Assembly (NCBI RefSeq): GCF_014218355.1
Contig: NZ_AP023368.1
Span: 3,352,001-3,416,000, forward strand
Source: Anaerocolumna chitinilytica
GTDB taxonomy: Bacteria; Bacillota; Clostridia; Lachnospirales; Lachnospiraceae
Direction: 5' to 3'
Length of the DNA stretch: 64,000 bases
A program made the translations under genes and the position numbers. The stretch's first letter is position 1. The number at the start of each line of letters is the position of its first letter. Shown here one piece after another: positions 55,614 to 64,000 of this stretch. Under the pieces are notes generated by a model. That model ran no database searches. It worked only from the letters and a program-made list of their open reading frames with translations, and had not been told where the DNA came from.

Positions 55614-56432
55614 CTATTTCTTTTTGATTGGATAACAAATCTCAGTAACCAGATCATCCGGATTCATAGTTTGTGCCGGACTGACATGATAAATACAAAA
55701 CATTGCTCCATTGAATTCATAACCATTATCTCTGACCCAGTTAGCTACTGTTTGATTCACTTCCGTGATTTGTTCGTAACTTCCTTTATAGGTTGCAGAA
55801 GCTGTCTGTACTTCAGGAACTGTTTTAAAAATTACATTCTCTGTATTTTCATAAATTCCTTTAACCGACATCTGGATTTCAATATCCACATCGCTGTCTT
55901 TATAGCCTTCATCATGAAAAATAGCTAAACTACAGCAATTATCTTCTGGTGTCATCTCCAGAGACGCTGTCTCTGACATTAGAATCTTCCAAAGAATTTC
56001 TTCCTGATTGTATGATGGTATCGTTTTTCTGACACTTGCTACATACCGTTTGGGAATTGCTTTTAAAATAACATTATAATTCATAACCTTATCATCCTCT
56101 CTCAGCCTTTTAATAGCTGTCTCAAGGAGAAGTAGACGTTGCTTAATTTCAGTTTCTTCTGCCTGCATTTCTGTATGTTTTACCACTAAAAAGTCAGACA
56201 ACGCTTTCGGGTCATCATATTTCTTCATTATTTCTTTCATGGTCGATAAGCTAAAACCCATGTCCTTTAAGGAAATAATTCTACCCGCATCAGCAAGTTG
56301 CTCTTCGTTATAATAACGATAGTTGGTATAATGATCTGTTTGTTTGGGTATTAAAAGTCCCATTTCATCATAATGTCTCAGCATCCGTATACTTATCCTT
56401 GAAAGTTTTGAAAAATCACCAATTTTTAACAT
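55614..56432 (-). CDS. MerR regulator with GyrI-like effector domain
   Basis: 272 residues. Helix-turn-helix start LKIGDFSKLSRISIRMLRHYDEMGL, a coiled-coil dimer helix (about 75-110) and a C-terminal GyrI-like small-molecule domain (about 118-272). BmrR/TipA-type regulators activate from promoters with a long spacer when drugs bind. The promoter at 56474-56504 has a 19-bp spacer, as expected. Confidence 0.92.
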   Translation of the reverse strand: MLKIGDFSKLSRISIRMLRHYDEMGLLIPKQTDHYTNYRYYNEEQLADAGRIISLKDMGFSLSTMKEIMKKYDDPKALSDFLVVKHTEMQAEETEIKQRLLLLETAIKRLREDDKVMNYNVILKAIPKRYVASVRKTIPSYNQEEILWKILMSETASLEMTPEDNCCSLAIFHDEGYKDSDVDIEIQMSVKGIYENTENVIFKTVPEVQTASATYKGSYEQITEVNQTVANWVRDNGYEFNGAMFCIYHVSPAQTMNPDDLVTEICYPIKKK

Positions 56433-56443
56433 TTAAATTTCCT

Positions 56444-56455
56444 CACATATATGTG
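56444..56455. promoter_or_regulatory. Palindrome near the MerR gene start
   Basis: CACATATATGTG is a perfect 12-bp dyad just upstream of the ribosome site; possible operator. Confidence 0.35.
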
Positions 56456-56473
56456 TTTTTTGAGCTCATCTTT

Positions 56474-56504
56474 ACTATAAAGTATAACATAATGTGAGAG
56501 TCAA
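56474..56504 (-). promoter_or_regulatory. MerR-type promoter with 19-bp spacer
   Basis: Minus strand TTGACT (56499-56504), 19-bp spacer containing CTCACATTATGT, TATAGT (56474-56479). The over-long spacer is the hallmark of MerR-activated promoters. Confidence 0.65.
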
Positions 56505-56516
56505 TAGCAAAATATA

Positions 56517-56546
56517 AAAGCACTGTCTTTTGTATGACAATGCTTT
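56517..56546 (-). terminator. Terminator of the D-2-hydroxyacid dehydrogenase gene
   Basis: AAAGCACTGTC pairs with GACAATGCTTT (one mismatch) and TTTTATATTTTG follows on the minus strand. Confidence 0.7.
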
Positions 56547-56566
56547 CATTAATACGAATCATGCTT

Positions 56567-57511
56567 TTATAGTTGATTTAACTTGTGCTCAGGCTCTTTA
56601 CCATTCTCTATGCGTTTTATATTATTCACGAAGAACTCATATCTTTTTTTGTGGAATTTGAGGCCGTCAGGCATTCCTGCCGTATGGGGGGTAAGTATCA
56701 CATTACTAAGGTTCCGAAGCTCACTGGTAATAGGGAGAGGTTCCGATTCAAACACATCCAGGCATGCACCTGAAATTTCTTTGTTTTTTAACGCATCTAT
56801 CAAGTCTTTTTCATTTACAATCCCACCCCGGGCGGTATTGATAAATAGTGCAGTATTTTTCATTTTTTTGAATACATCCTTGTTGATCAAGTGTTTGGTC
56901 TGCTGATTTAAAGATACATGCACACTTATGATGTCTGAAACGCTTACAAGGGTATCGAAATCCGTTATTTCACCAAAACTGTCAGAATGAACTGCCTCAT
57001 TTCTAGCATAACCCAGCACATTCATATCAAAAACCCTGCAAAACTCAGCTACCTTTTTTCCAACGGAGCCCAAACCGATAATGCCAATCGTTTTGCCCCT
57101 TAATTCACTCCCTGTATAATTCAATTGATTCTCATCCATCCGATTTTTCATGAAATCATCAAGAAAGGGTATGTTTTTATAATAAGATAGTAATAGAGCC
57201 ATTACATGCTCGGCTACTGCCTGTGCATTCACTCCCGCAGCATTGGCAACCCATATTCCTGCCTGCGTGCAGGCATCAATATCTACATTATCATAACCTG
57301 CGCCTGTCTGTACTAATTTTAATTTACTTGTATTTGATAGCAGGTTACTATCCACTTTAATATGTTCTGGTATGATAATCTGACAATCTTTCAAATGATG
57401 CAGCATCTCTTCTCCTGGGGGTACAATTACAACATCCCATTCTTCCGGAAAGTGCCTTATAATATTTGATATTGAGTTCTCTGTAAAATAGCCTACTATA
57501 AGTATTTTCAT
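56567..57511 (-). CDS. D-2-hydroxyacid dehydrogenase family protein
   Basis: 314 residues from the ATG at 57511 (AAAGGTGG upstream). NAD fold GIIGLGSVGKKVAEF, catalytic Arg in NTARGGIVNEKDL, later Glu and His in LTPHTAG. It reduces 2-keto acids or oxidises D-2-hydroxyacids; substrate unknown. Monocistronic. The 317-bp divergent gap to the TetR gene (57512-57828) holds that gene's promoter; I see nothing else in it. Confidence 0.9.
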   Translation of the reverse strand: MKILIVGYFTENSISNIIRHFPEEWDVVIVPPGEEMLHHLKDCQIIIPEHIKVDSNLLSNTSKLKLVQTGAGYDNVDIDACTQAGIWVANAAGVNAQAVAEHVMALLLSYYKNIPFLDDFMKNRMDENQLNYTGSELRGKTIGIIGLGSVGKKVAEFCRVFDMNVLGYARNEAVHSDSFGEITDFDTLVSVSDIISVHVSLNQQTKHLINKDVFKKMKNTALFINTARGGIVNEKDLIDALKNKEISGACLDVFESEPLPITSELRNLSNVILTPHTAGMPDGLKFHKKRYEFFVNNIKRIENGKEPEHKLNQL

Positions 57512-57772
57512 TGATAAACCACCTTTCATTCTGTATACCATATTGAAATTTCTATCTTTCTTATAAAATAATTATTGTATACAGATATTAAATTTTATCA
57601 AAGATTTATGGGTTACTTGTTCTGTTATTTTTGATTTAAAACCATAGAAACTGCCTATATACAGCTTCCATTATATACCGCTCCATATCACTAATCAAAT
57701 CTTTATACAAATGTAATGATTTTTTTAGCAGAGACCTGTCTTCTGCTATTTTCTTTCAGGGTCTTTACAATT

Positions 57773-57810
57773 TTGGTCAGTCATATTAGCATATACTATA
57801 TACTAACCAA
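57773..57810 (+). promoter_or_regulatory. TetR gene promoter with overlapping dyad
   Basis: TTGGTC (57773-57778), 17-bp spacer and CTATAT (57796-57801) within a tract of TATACTATATACT. TTGGT (57773-57777) pairs with ACCAA (57806-57810), and GGTCAG recurs at 57815; possible autoregulatory TetR sites. Confidence 0.45.
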
Positions 57811-57828
57811 ATCGGTCAGGAGGTTTTC

Positions 57829-58434
57829 ATGAATGAAGGTTTTTTCAGTTTGCCTGCAGACAAACAACGAAAGATAATTAATATGGGATTTCAAGTTTTT
57901 TCCCAGAATACGTATAAAAAAGCTCCTGTAGCAGAAATAGCCTCAAAAGCAGATATTTCGAAAGCTCTACTTTTTTACCATTTCAAAAACAAAAAAGAAT
58001 TTTACTTATTTTTATGGAACAAATCAATAGAATTGACGAGTAATGCAATGAAGGAGCAAGATGTCTTAGGAACAAGCAACTATTTTGAAATGCTGAGGCG
58101 CTCTCTTATAGGAAAATGTAATTTGCTGAGAGAATACCCTTATGTAAGTGAATTCTCATTACGAGCTTATTATGAAGAAAATATTGAGGTTAAGAAAGAA
58201 ATCCAGGATAGTTTTCATAAAATCAATCTGGAAAGTGAGAAAAAAGCCTTTGAAATCATAGATATTACAAAGTTACGCGATGGCATTGATATACATCAAA
58301 TGTATCAGGAGATGGTTTGGGCTTCTGATGGTTATTTGCATATGGCCCTTATACAGGGCGATATCAACGTCGATAAATTGAAATCAGATTTTGAGAAATT
58401 AATCCATATGTGGGAAAAGGTATATCAAAAATAG
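57829..58434 (+). CDS. TetR-family transcriptional regulator
   Basis: 201 residues. HTH start LPADKQRKIINMGFQVFSQNTYKKAPVAEIASKADISKALLFYHFKNK (opening in parts; residues 7-54), then a helical effector domain. AGGAGG precedes the ATG. It heads an operon with two alpha/beta hydrolases and may repress it. Confidence 0.9.
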   Translation: MNEGFFSLPADKQRKIINMGFQVFSQNTYKKAPVAEIASKADISKALLFYHFKNKKEFYLFLWNKSIELTSNAMKEQDVLGTSNYFEMLRRSLIGKCNLLREYPYVSEFSLRAYYEENIEVKKEIQDSFHKINLESEKKAFEIIDITKLRDGIDIHQMYQEMVWASDGYLHMALIQGDINVDKLKSDFEKLIHMWEKVYQK

Positions 58435-58446
58435 TAGGGGGGAATC

Positions 58447-59265
58447 ATGAGTACAGAACACAAACAACTAGAAGCTATGAATGGATGTGTACACTACTGG
58501 ATTTCAAGAAATTGTAATCCAAATGCAAAATGCATCCTATTTACACATGGGCTAACTGCAAATCATACCATGTTCGAAAAACAGGTTGAGTATTTTAAGG
58601 AATCCTATACGGTGATTACATGGGATGTACCGTTACACGGATTATCAAGGCCTTATAAAAATTTTTCTTATGAGAATACTGCGAAAGAATTAAAGGCTAT
58701 CTTAGATAACGAGAGAATCATTAAAGTTATTTTAGTTGGTATGTCAATGGGCGGTTATCCAAGTCAGGAATTCGCTTATCGATATCCAAAAAAGGTGGAT
58801 AGGATGGTAATGCTTGATACCACACCCTTTGGGCTTAAGTATTATTCCAAAACAGATCTATGGTGGTTGAAACAAGTTGCACCTCTTGGAAAATGGTTTA
58901 CTGACCATATGCTTCGAGAGAGTATGGCAAAATCTGTTTCCAAAACAGACTATTCTTATAAAAAAATGAAAGAAATGCTAAATCCTTTATCAAAAGCAGA
59001 GATTATCCAGCAAATGGATATTGCCTATGGAAAATTTGCGAAAGAAAATAAAGATGTACACTTTGATTTTCCAGTATTACTTTTACTAGGTGACAAGGAT
59101 ACTACCGGAAAAGTAAAACAATATAATAAAGCCTGGGCCAAAGAGACCGGCTATCCTCTGCATCTCATTCAGCATGCAGCGCATTTCTCCAATGGAGACA
59201 ATCCGGAACAGGTTAACCTGGAAATAGAACATTTTATTCAGGGAAAGGATTCATATGATATTTAA
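58447..59265 (+). CDS. Alpha/beta hydrolase (first of a pair)
   Basis: 272 residues, no signal peptide. Oxyanion loop FTHGLTANH, nucleophile Ser100 in VGMSMGG, Asp in LLGDKDTTG and His in HAAHFSNGDN. Esterase, lipase-like or C-C hydrolase activity is possible. It starts 12 bp after the TetR gene and overlaps the next gene by 11 bp. Confidence 0.88.
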   Translation: MSTEHKQLEAMNGCVHYWISRNCNPNAKCILFTHGLTANHTMFEKQVEYFKESYTVITWDVPLHGLSRPYKNFSYENTAKELKAILDNERIIKVILVGMSMGGYPSQEFAYRYPKKVDRMVMLDTTPFGLKYYSKTDLWWLKQVAPLGKWFTDHMLRESMAKSVSKTDYSYKKMKEMLNPLSKAEIIQQMDIAYGKFAKENKDVHFDFPVLLLLGDKDTTGKVKQYNKAWAKETGYPLHLIQHAAHFSNGDNPEQVNLEIEHFIQGKDSYDI

Positions 59266-60001
59266 AGAATTTGGAAATATCAATTTTCCAACAATGATTT
59301 TTATCCATGGTGGCGGTCTGTCTGACTGGTCATTAATGCCTATCGTAGCTGAATTTCAAAAGAAATTTCATGTAATTGCGCCTATTATTGATGGACATGG
59401 AGAAGCTGCCGCAGAAACCTTTATCAGCATTTCGAATTCTGCTGCAAAATTGATTCATTACATTGATACACAATGTAATGGGCGGGTTTTTGCAATTGCA
59501 GGTTTATCAATAGGAGCACAAATCGTAACAGAAGTAATCTCTCAAAGAGATGATATTACGCAATATGCTATTATTGAGAGTGCATTAGTTTATCCAATCA
59601 AGGGTATTGTCACATTCACAGTGCCTGCATATCAGATGTGCTACGGACTAATTAAGCAAAGGTGGTTTTCAAAACTGCAGGCAAAATCCCTGTGCGTCCC
59701 TTCTAATATGCTTGAAATATACTATAATGACAGTATAAAAATGTCGAAGCAATCGTTAATCAATATAACATTGAGCAATGGAACCTATGATTTAAAAGAA
59801 ACTACTTCAAATACAAAAGCTAAAGTGCTGATAATTGTAGGTGAAAATGAGATTCCGGTCATGAAAAAATCAGCTCAAAAATTACATCAAATAATTCCTG
59901 GCAGCGAATTATATATTGTTCCTGGTATGAAGCATGGTGAATTAAGCTTAAAGTACCCTCAAAATTATATAGAAGCACTAAAAAAATTATTTAAATTATG
60001 A
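59255..60001 (+). CDS. Alpha/beta hydrolase (second of a pair)
   Basis: 248 residues. FIHGGGLSDWS loop, nucleophile Ser85 in AGLSIGAQ, acid in VGENEIPV and His in GMKHGELS. It overlaps the first hydrolase by 11 bp, so the two are translationally coupled. Its end overlaps the convergent P-loop gene by 6 bp. Substrate unknown. Confidence 0.82.
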   Translation: MIFKEFGNINFPTMIFIHGGGLSDWSLMPIVAEFQKKFHVIAPIIDGHGEAAAETFISISNSAAKLIHYIDTQCNGRVFAIAGLSIGAQIVTEVISQRDDITQYAIIESALVYPIKGIVTFTVPAYQMCYGLIKQRWFSKLQAKSLCVPSNMLEIYYNDSIKMSKQSLINITLSNGTYDLKETTSNTKAKVLIIVGENEIPVMKKSAQKLHQIIPGSELYIVPGMKHGELSLKYPQNYIEALKKLFKL

Positions 60002-61141
60002 GTTTGCGAGAGCCTGTGAAAAAATCTCTGTATATATCATTCCTGTTGTTGTCCAACGCTCGCATATTTGCGAACCCGAAATAATGATTTTATTATCTTC
60101 AAATTGCAGGACTGTTGGCAACCAATCTACATAAAATTCATTTTGGGATTTTGGGAATAGTTTTCTTGTTTGTCCAGTGGGGTCTATAAATGACAAACCG
60201 TCAACTCTTATAACAAATCCCAATTCTTCATTTGCGTAAACACCGTTTTTAGGAAAGGAATTGGGGCTTTGTATGCAATTAACATTTAAAAATGATAGCA
60301 TCTCATTTTCTCGGCAAGCCCAGTCTCCATCTGATATTTCAAGGGATATTTTATTCATTGGAAATGATTGAAACAACATATCAGCCATACTCGCATAATC
60401 CCGCAAGAACTGCTTAAAGCTCTCCGCCCCGGCCGGCTTGCCAGAATAGTATGGCTGGTCTTTATCCCTGTTCCATAAATAATCCAAATAGGAAGTGCCT
60501 CGGTCTTTTTCGAGATAATCAATCGTCGCCTCCGTGTTATCTCTGTATAAATAGATTAGACATGGGTTTAATGGTTGTATTATCTCTATAATTTGGTCAA
60601 TAAAATTTTTCAATTCCTCATACGGCCGATTCTGAAACAAAAAAGTGAAAATCTGGAACTGGAATATCGCACTGTCGATGACATAGACTTCATCCTGATT
60701 TTTCATTGCTTTTTCAATGAAATACGCCCATTTCTCCAATGCGAATTTTTTGTACACATCAAGAGGAAAGCTCCAAACATCAAATTTCAACAGCTCCTGG
60801 TATACATTCTCGCTGATTTTATCCCTATAATTCCACTGGATTTCGGGTAAATGAATCCCTATAGTGCTTTTCTTAAATACGGCAATCTGATTGAGGATGT
60901 CAGCCGTTTCCGGATATGTTTCTATGAATCTGGCATATTCATCGTAGGTCATGCCGACCTCATCAAAAAACAGAACAGGATGTGGCATAGCCACTTCATG
61001 TATCCACTTCGCATTTATATTATTACGTTCAAGCTGTATATGTATATACCGTGCATTTGTGGTTTTGCCTGTTGAGGGTAACCCCTCTAACATAATTAGC
61101 TTTGAATCAATCATTTTTATCCTCTTTGAAATTTCATTCAT
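59996..61141 (-). CDS. P-loop NTPase of unknown function
   Basis: 381 residues. Walker A EGLPSTGKTT (residues 19-28) at the start, then DSAIFQFQIFTFLFQNRP and YLYRDNTEATIDYL, resembling thymidylate-kinase-like P-loop kinases in layout. The last 100 residues form a separate beta-rich domain (GVYANEELGFVIRVDGLSFI, LPTVLQFEDNKII). Seen as a hypothetical family in Firmicutes; substrate not known. GGGGTG ribosome site. Confidence 0.8.
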   Translation of the reverse strand: MNEISKRIKMIDSKLIMLEGLPSTGKTTNARYIHIQLERNNINAKWIHEVAMPHPVLFFDEVGMTYDEYARFIETYPETADILNQIAVFKKSTIGIHLPEIQWNYRDKISENVYQELLKFDVWSFPLDVYKKFALEKWAYFIEKAMKNQDEVYVIDSAIFQFQIFTFLFQNRPYEELKNFIDQIIEIIQPLNPCLIYLYRDNTEATIDYLEKDRGTSYLDYLWNRDKDQPYYSGKPAGAESFKQFLRDYASMADMLFQSFPMNKISLEISDGDWACRENEMLSFLNVNCIQSPNSFPKNGVYANEELGFVIRVDGLSFIDPTGQTRKLFPKSQNEFYVDWLPTVLQFEDNKIIISGSQICERWTTTGMIYTEIFSQALANS

Positions 61142-61161
61142 AACACCCCATGCCGAACCAC

Positions 61162-61647
61162 TTAAGGTAAGCTAAGAGAGCAGATTTTGCCATTGCATAC
61201 CCAATGAATTCGTCCTGTGTATGAGATTCGGTCGCCGGTCACGAAAATAGCGCTGTCGTCTTCTATTGCATAAATGGGCAGCTCCATGGAGATTTGCAAT
61301 AAGGTTGATAATACCTGCTGATCTTCAAGCTTAAAGTGTGGCTTGACGATAATGTCAGCCAGACCCAGTCCATCATATGGGACTGGAGATTCCTTCGTGT
61401 CAAGGGAGCGTTTGGCCATGTTGATTGCACCGACACTGACTCCCAACACCGCTGCGGCAGAATCACAAATCGCAGCATCCAAGCCCTTATCTCGTATTAG
61501 TTGAAATTGTAATCCGGGGTGACCGCCCATAAGAAACACGCAGGAAGATTCTTTAATCAAACGCTTAGCTTGTAATGCTTCCATCCGATTATCAATTGCA
61601 TAGTGCCGTGCGAAAGGTATGTTGTTTTTACTACTATGCATTCTCAA
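61162..61647 (-). pseudogene. N-terminally truncated peptidase-E-like (S51) gene
   Basis: 161 residues from a TTG. It keeps the middle and end of the S51/type 1 amidotransferase-like fold: FLMGGHPGLQFQLIRDKGLD, nucleophile region GVSVGAINM, SPVPYDGLGLADIIVKPHF and AIEDDSAIFV. Complete members have about 60 more residues at the start with the first strands, which are missing here. No ribosome site precedes it, and it abuts the end of the next gene upstream, so it is likely a deletion remnant. The usual GVSAGS motif reads GVSVGA. Confidence 0.75.
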
Positions 61648-61672
61648 TGAAATTCACTAATACTTCATTGAA

Positions 61673-62449
61673 TTAATCCTTTTGGTCATAAAAGGCTGCA
61701 TGACCGGAGAACTCAAATGGAATAAGCTTAGAACCTGGAATCATTTTATTTTGTATTTCGCCTAGTTGGAATGGAACCACTTTATCATGTATTCCATGAA
61801 TGATTAAAGTGGGCACGTGGATGGCTTCCAAATCAGTGAATAATACTTCTTTAATCCATGTTTCTTCTACGGAAGCAGTCGCCCAGCCCGCAGCTGCCAG
61901 CCCCAATTGAAAAAACCAATCGGAAAGAGCTTCCGTAATGTGCTGAAAGAAAAACCTGTTTCCAAAATCCCGAAGCATTTGTGGACGGTCATTATAGGTT
62001 TCTTCAATCATTTGTATAACATCCTCTTTATCCACCCCATATGGAAAATCAGGAAGTTTTATCAGGCTGGGAGCTGCTGCTGCAAAAAGTGCCAGTTTAG
62101 ATACTCCGTAGCCTTTATGGCGCCCCATGTATTTTACTGATATTGCACCTCCATTGGAATGTCCGGCTAACGTAAAGTCATATAAATGCAATGCTTCAAC
62201 CACAGACCTCACATCATCTGCCATGGTACCAAAATCATAGCCGTAAAAAGGTCTGTCTGATTTACCGAATCCTCTGACATCAATTCCAATACACCTATAA
62301 CCCAGTTTAGGAAGCTGGTTAAACTGATATTCAAACAAATTGTGATCTCCTGGCCAGCCATGTACGAACAGAATCGTTTTTTTACACTGAGGATTAAGAT
62401 CTTCTACATATATATTTACATCATCTGCAACGGTAATATAGTATCCCAT
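61673..62449 (-). CDS. Alpha/beta hydrolase with early stop
   Basis: 258 residues. FVHGWPGDHN loop, nucleophile Ser98 in AGHSNGGA, Asp in HGIHDKVVP and His in FSGHAAFY. The stop at 61673-61675 is followed in the same frame by 12 more codons reading FNEVLVNFIENA and a stop at 61634. This is the usual C-terminal helix of such hydrolases, so a nonsense change has probably clipped it. GAGGAA ribosome site. Confidence 0.85.
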   Translation of the reverse strand: MGYYITVADDVNIYVEDLNPQCKKTILFVHGWPGDHNLFEYQFNQLPKLGYRCIGIDVRGFGKSDRPFYGYDFGTMADDVRSVVEALHLYDFTLAGHSNGGAISVKYMGRHKGYGVSKLALFAAAAPSLIKLPDFPYGVDKEDVIQMIEETYNDRPQMLRDFGNRFFFQHITEALSDWFFQLGLAAAGWATASVEETWIKEVLFTDLEAIHVPTLIIHGIHDKVVPFQLGEIQNKMIPGSKLIPFEFSGHAAFYDQKD

Positions 62450-62577
62450 AAGTAAGGTTCCTCATCAGATATCGTTTAGTTTATTATACTCACAAAGTAC
62501 ACATCTAATGAAAACAAGTGACAATATTTAAAATTATTTCATTGGTATTTCAAAACTGTGAAGTAGAACTGCCCCAT

Positions 62578-62618
62578 CCTGCGTTGTATACTTTGAAACA
62601 CTATGATATAACGCAGTG
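62578..62618. other. Inverted repeat after the unknown gene
   Basis: CTGCGTT...TATA and TATA...AACGCAG arms pair between the stop of the 160-residue gene and the hydrolase start. No T-run on either strand. Confidence 0.35.
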
Positions 62619-63101
62619 TTAGTTTTGAGAAACCATTTTTTCAAGAACCTGTTTTAATAAATCTGCATTTAATATTTCATAATAACCTTTATTGGCGGAC
62701 TCATACCAAATATTAATATTACCTAAAAGAATATGCATAGGGTTATTGTTCCAAATCAAATCAATTTCCCATGTTACATCAGAACCATTGTAAGGCGAAT
62801 ATGTTTTCAATGTGCGTTTACACATACTTGTGCTTAAAAGTTTGATAAACTCGTTTGCATCTACTTTATCTGTAATATCTTTGCCTTCGTATGAAACATC
62901 CGTTAGAGCCACCCAATTATCGCTTGTAGATTTAACCTCACATGTAGAACCGCCTTCTGTTACGGTTCTAGTAACTTCTGCAACAGTATAAGGGCTACTT
63001 ATAATCGGTTTTTCTCTAAAAATAAAATGTATATATACTAAAATACCTATAAATAGAATTGGTATCAAGGTAAACAATAAAATCTTTTTTATATTTTTCA
63101 T
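62619..63101 (-). CDS. Membrane-anchored or secreted protein of unknown function
   Basis: 160 residues from the ATG at 63101 (AAAAGG upstream); a longer frame to 63182 lacks a site. One N-terminal hydrophobic segment (about 6-26), then a soluble domain with CKRTLKTYSPYN, WEIDLIWNNNPMHILLGN. No family recognised. Confidence 0.65.
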   Translation of the reverse strand: MKNIKKILLFTLIPILFIGILVYIHFIFREKPIISSPYTVAEVTRTVTEGGSTCEVKSTSDNWVALTDVSYEGKDITDKVDANEFIKLLSTSMCKRTLKTYSPYNGSDVTWEIDLIWNNNPMHILLGNINIWYESANKGYYEILNADLLKQVLEKMVSQN

Positions 63102-63521
63102 TAAAATACCTTTTCTTTCTTTGATATCCTGAACAGTATATAAATAATCTTCAGACCGAATTTGATAACGAAGATGAATCATTTCGGGTTATTTCCTAAA
63201 GTAAATTTAATTATACAATAGACTGACATAGCCGCTCTAACAATGAACAGACTTACAACTAAGATAATTACACATAAACTTATACGCGAATTAAGTCCTA
63301 AGCGGCAAAAAAATATCGCAAACGCTGTAGAACTTAAAAATATCCATAATATTTATTATCAACCTTTTTTCTGATAGATAATTTTTTTAATAAACTGGAA
63401 CATTACACACCTTACCCTCGACATTGCTTCACAATGGATATTATTGCGAAGCCTTTATATGGTAATATTATACATTATGTACTTGTATAACAGCAATATA
63501 TTTATCTGATAGAATTAAATA

Positions 63522-63715
63522 TTAAGGATATCTTAATCGTCCATCATGCATGATAATTAACTCTCGTAAAATTTTTTCCAGTTTTGTATTGGCATAGTTC
63601 ATTTCTTGGCTGCCTCATAAGCAGCTAGATACAATACCTCGAAAAGATTTGTATCACTAAGTAATAGGCTTCGTTGATAGTATTCGGATACTTTTCCTAA
63701 ATTTACTTTTAGATT
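63522..63715 (-). pseudogene. IS256-family transposase C-terminal remnant
   Basis: Reading the minus strand gives NLGKVSEYYQRSLLLSDTNL, then FEVLYLAAYEAAKK, a TGA stop, then TMPIQNWKKILRELIIMHDG and RLRYP. This is the IS256/Mutator transposase end, where a tryptophan normally stands between KK and TMPI; TGG has become TGA. Upstream it meets a stop and the end of the AraC gene, so most of the gene is gone. The stretch 63102-63521 upstream and around it holds nothing else I can support. Confidence 0.75.
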
Positions 63716-63739
63716 ATGCTATTGTAAATCTTGTTTGCA

Positions 63740-64000
63740 TCAGATTTGGTCTATATTATAAGAATTTATACCCGTAGAAGAACGCAGGCGTTTCATATCA
63801 CTGATCGGTGGAAGTCCAAATAAACGGGTATATTCCCGGCTGAATTGCGATGGGCTTTCATAACCAACCTGAAAGCAGACAGTAGCCGCTTCTGATTCTT
63901 CTGCCAGCAGCAAGCGTCTTGCCGCCTGTAATCTGATTAGTTTTTGATATTGGAGAGGACTCATTGATGTAACCTTTTTAAATTGATTATACAATGCAGA
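63740..64000 (-). CDS. AraC-family regulator, N-terminal part outside window
   Basis: The visible part is the C-terminal DNA-binding region: [31 protein letters not shown] and [22 protein letters not shown]. The reading frame stays open to the right edge, so an N-terminal domain probably lies beyond. Nothing can be said about its effector. Confidence 0.88.
   Translation of the reverse strand, partial: SALYNQFKKVTSMSPLQYQKLIRLQAARRLLLAEESEAATVCFQVGYESPSQFSREYTRLFGLPPISDMKRLRSSTGINSYNIDQI

Noticed and set aside
63360-63480. Further transposon end or coding remnant left of the transposase piece
   Set aside because: Some short readable stretches exist but no family could be recognised with confidence.

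Overview
The window reads as a piece of a low-GC, endospore-forming Clostridia chromosome, most likely Lachnospiraceae. This is inferred from AT-rich codon use, strong AGGAGG-type ribosome binding sites, spore germination (GerA, GerB, GerC) and SpoVB-like genes, RemA, ScpA/ScpB, the Rqc2-type NFACT protein, a sortase and many sugar-uptake genes. No plasmid or phage module, tRNA, rRNA or CRISPR was seen. Almost all genes lie on the minus strand, in short operons separated by clear intrinsic terminators.

Layout. 1-2600: the 3'-truncated M16 peptidase and an AlkX/YcaQ-type crosslink glycosylase whose promoter carries two LexA-like boxes. 2.7-8.3 kb: pnp, an orphan class B sortase, a DegV protein and a lipoprotein. 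8.7-12.5 kb: a germinant receptor operon in which GerB and GerC are one polypeptide. 12.7-15.8 kb: scpB, scpA, a membrane protein that looks like a site-2 protease with a broken HExxH motif, and a membrane phosphoesterase. 15.9-23.3 kb: a DacA-type carboxypeptidase, a 58/59-bp tandem repeat array, and a MacAB-like efflux operon headed by an S-layer-homology protein. 23.6-29.7 kb: a Big2-like protein, two signal peptidases, rpoZ, remA, yicC and a BspA-like repeat protein. 30.1-33.5 kb: rqcH, a PHP phosphatase and an MBL hydrolase. 33.7-37.2 kb: iscR-iscS-iscU-mnmA with an operator-like palindrome. 37.3-41.3 kb: a SpoVB-like flippase, a diguanylate cyclase behind a c-di-GMP-I riboswitch, and a DUF2318 protein.

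41.4-54.7 kb is a catabolic cluster on one strand: Zn-type dehydrogenase, SMP-30 lactonase, FGGY kinase, GH105-type hydrolase, iron alcohol dehydrogenase, DeoC-type aldolase, ABC sugar importer, YesM/YesN-type two-component system and a discoidin-like protein. Its combination suggests import and partial hydrolysis of a glycoside, oxidation or lactone opening, phosphorylation, aldol cleavage and reduction of the released aldehyde. The substrate cannot be read from the sequence.

54.9-64 kb is a looser accessory stretch: an SRAP protein, a MerR regulator with a 19-bp-spacer promoter, a D-2-hydroxyacid dehydrogenase, a TetR regulator with two overlapping alpha/beta hydrolase genes, a P-loop protein, and signs of decay: an alpha/beta hydrolase with an in-frame stop near its end, an N-terminally truncated peptidase-E-like gene, and a remnant of an IS256-family transposase beside a partial AraC regulator.
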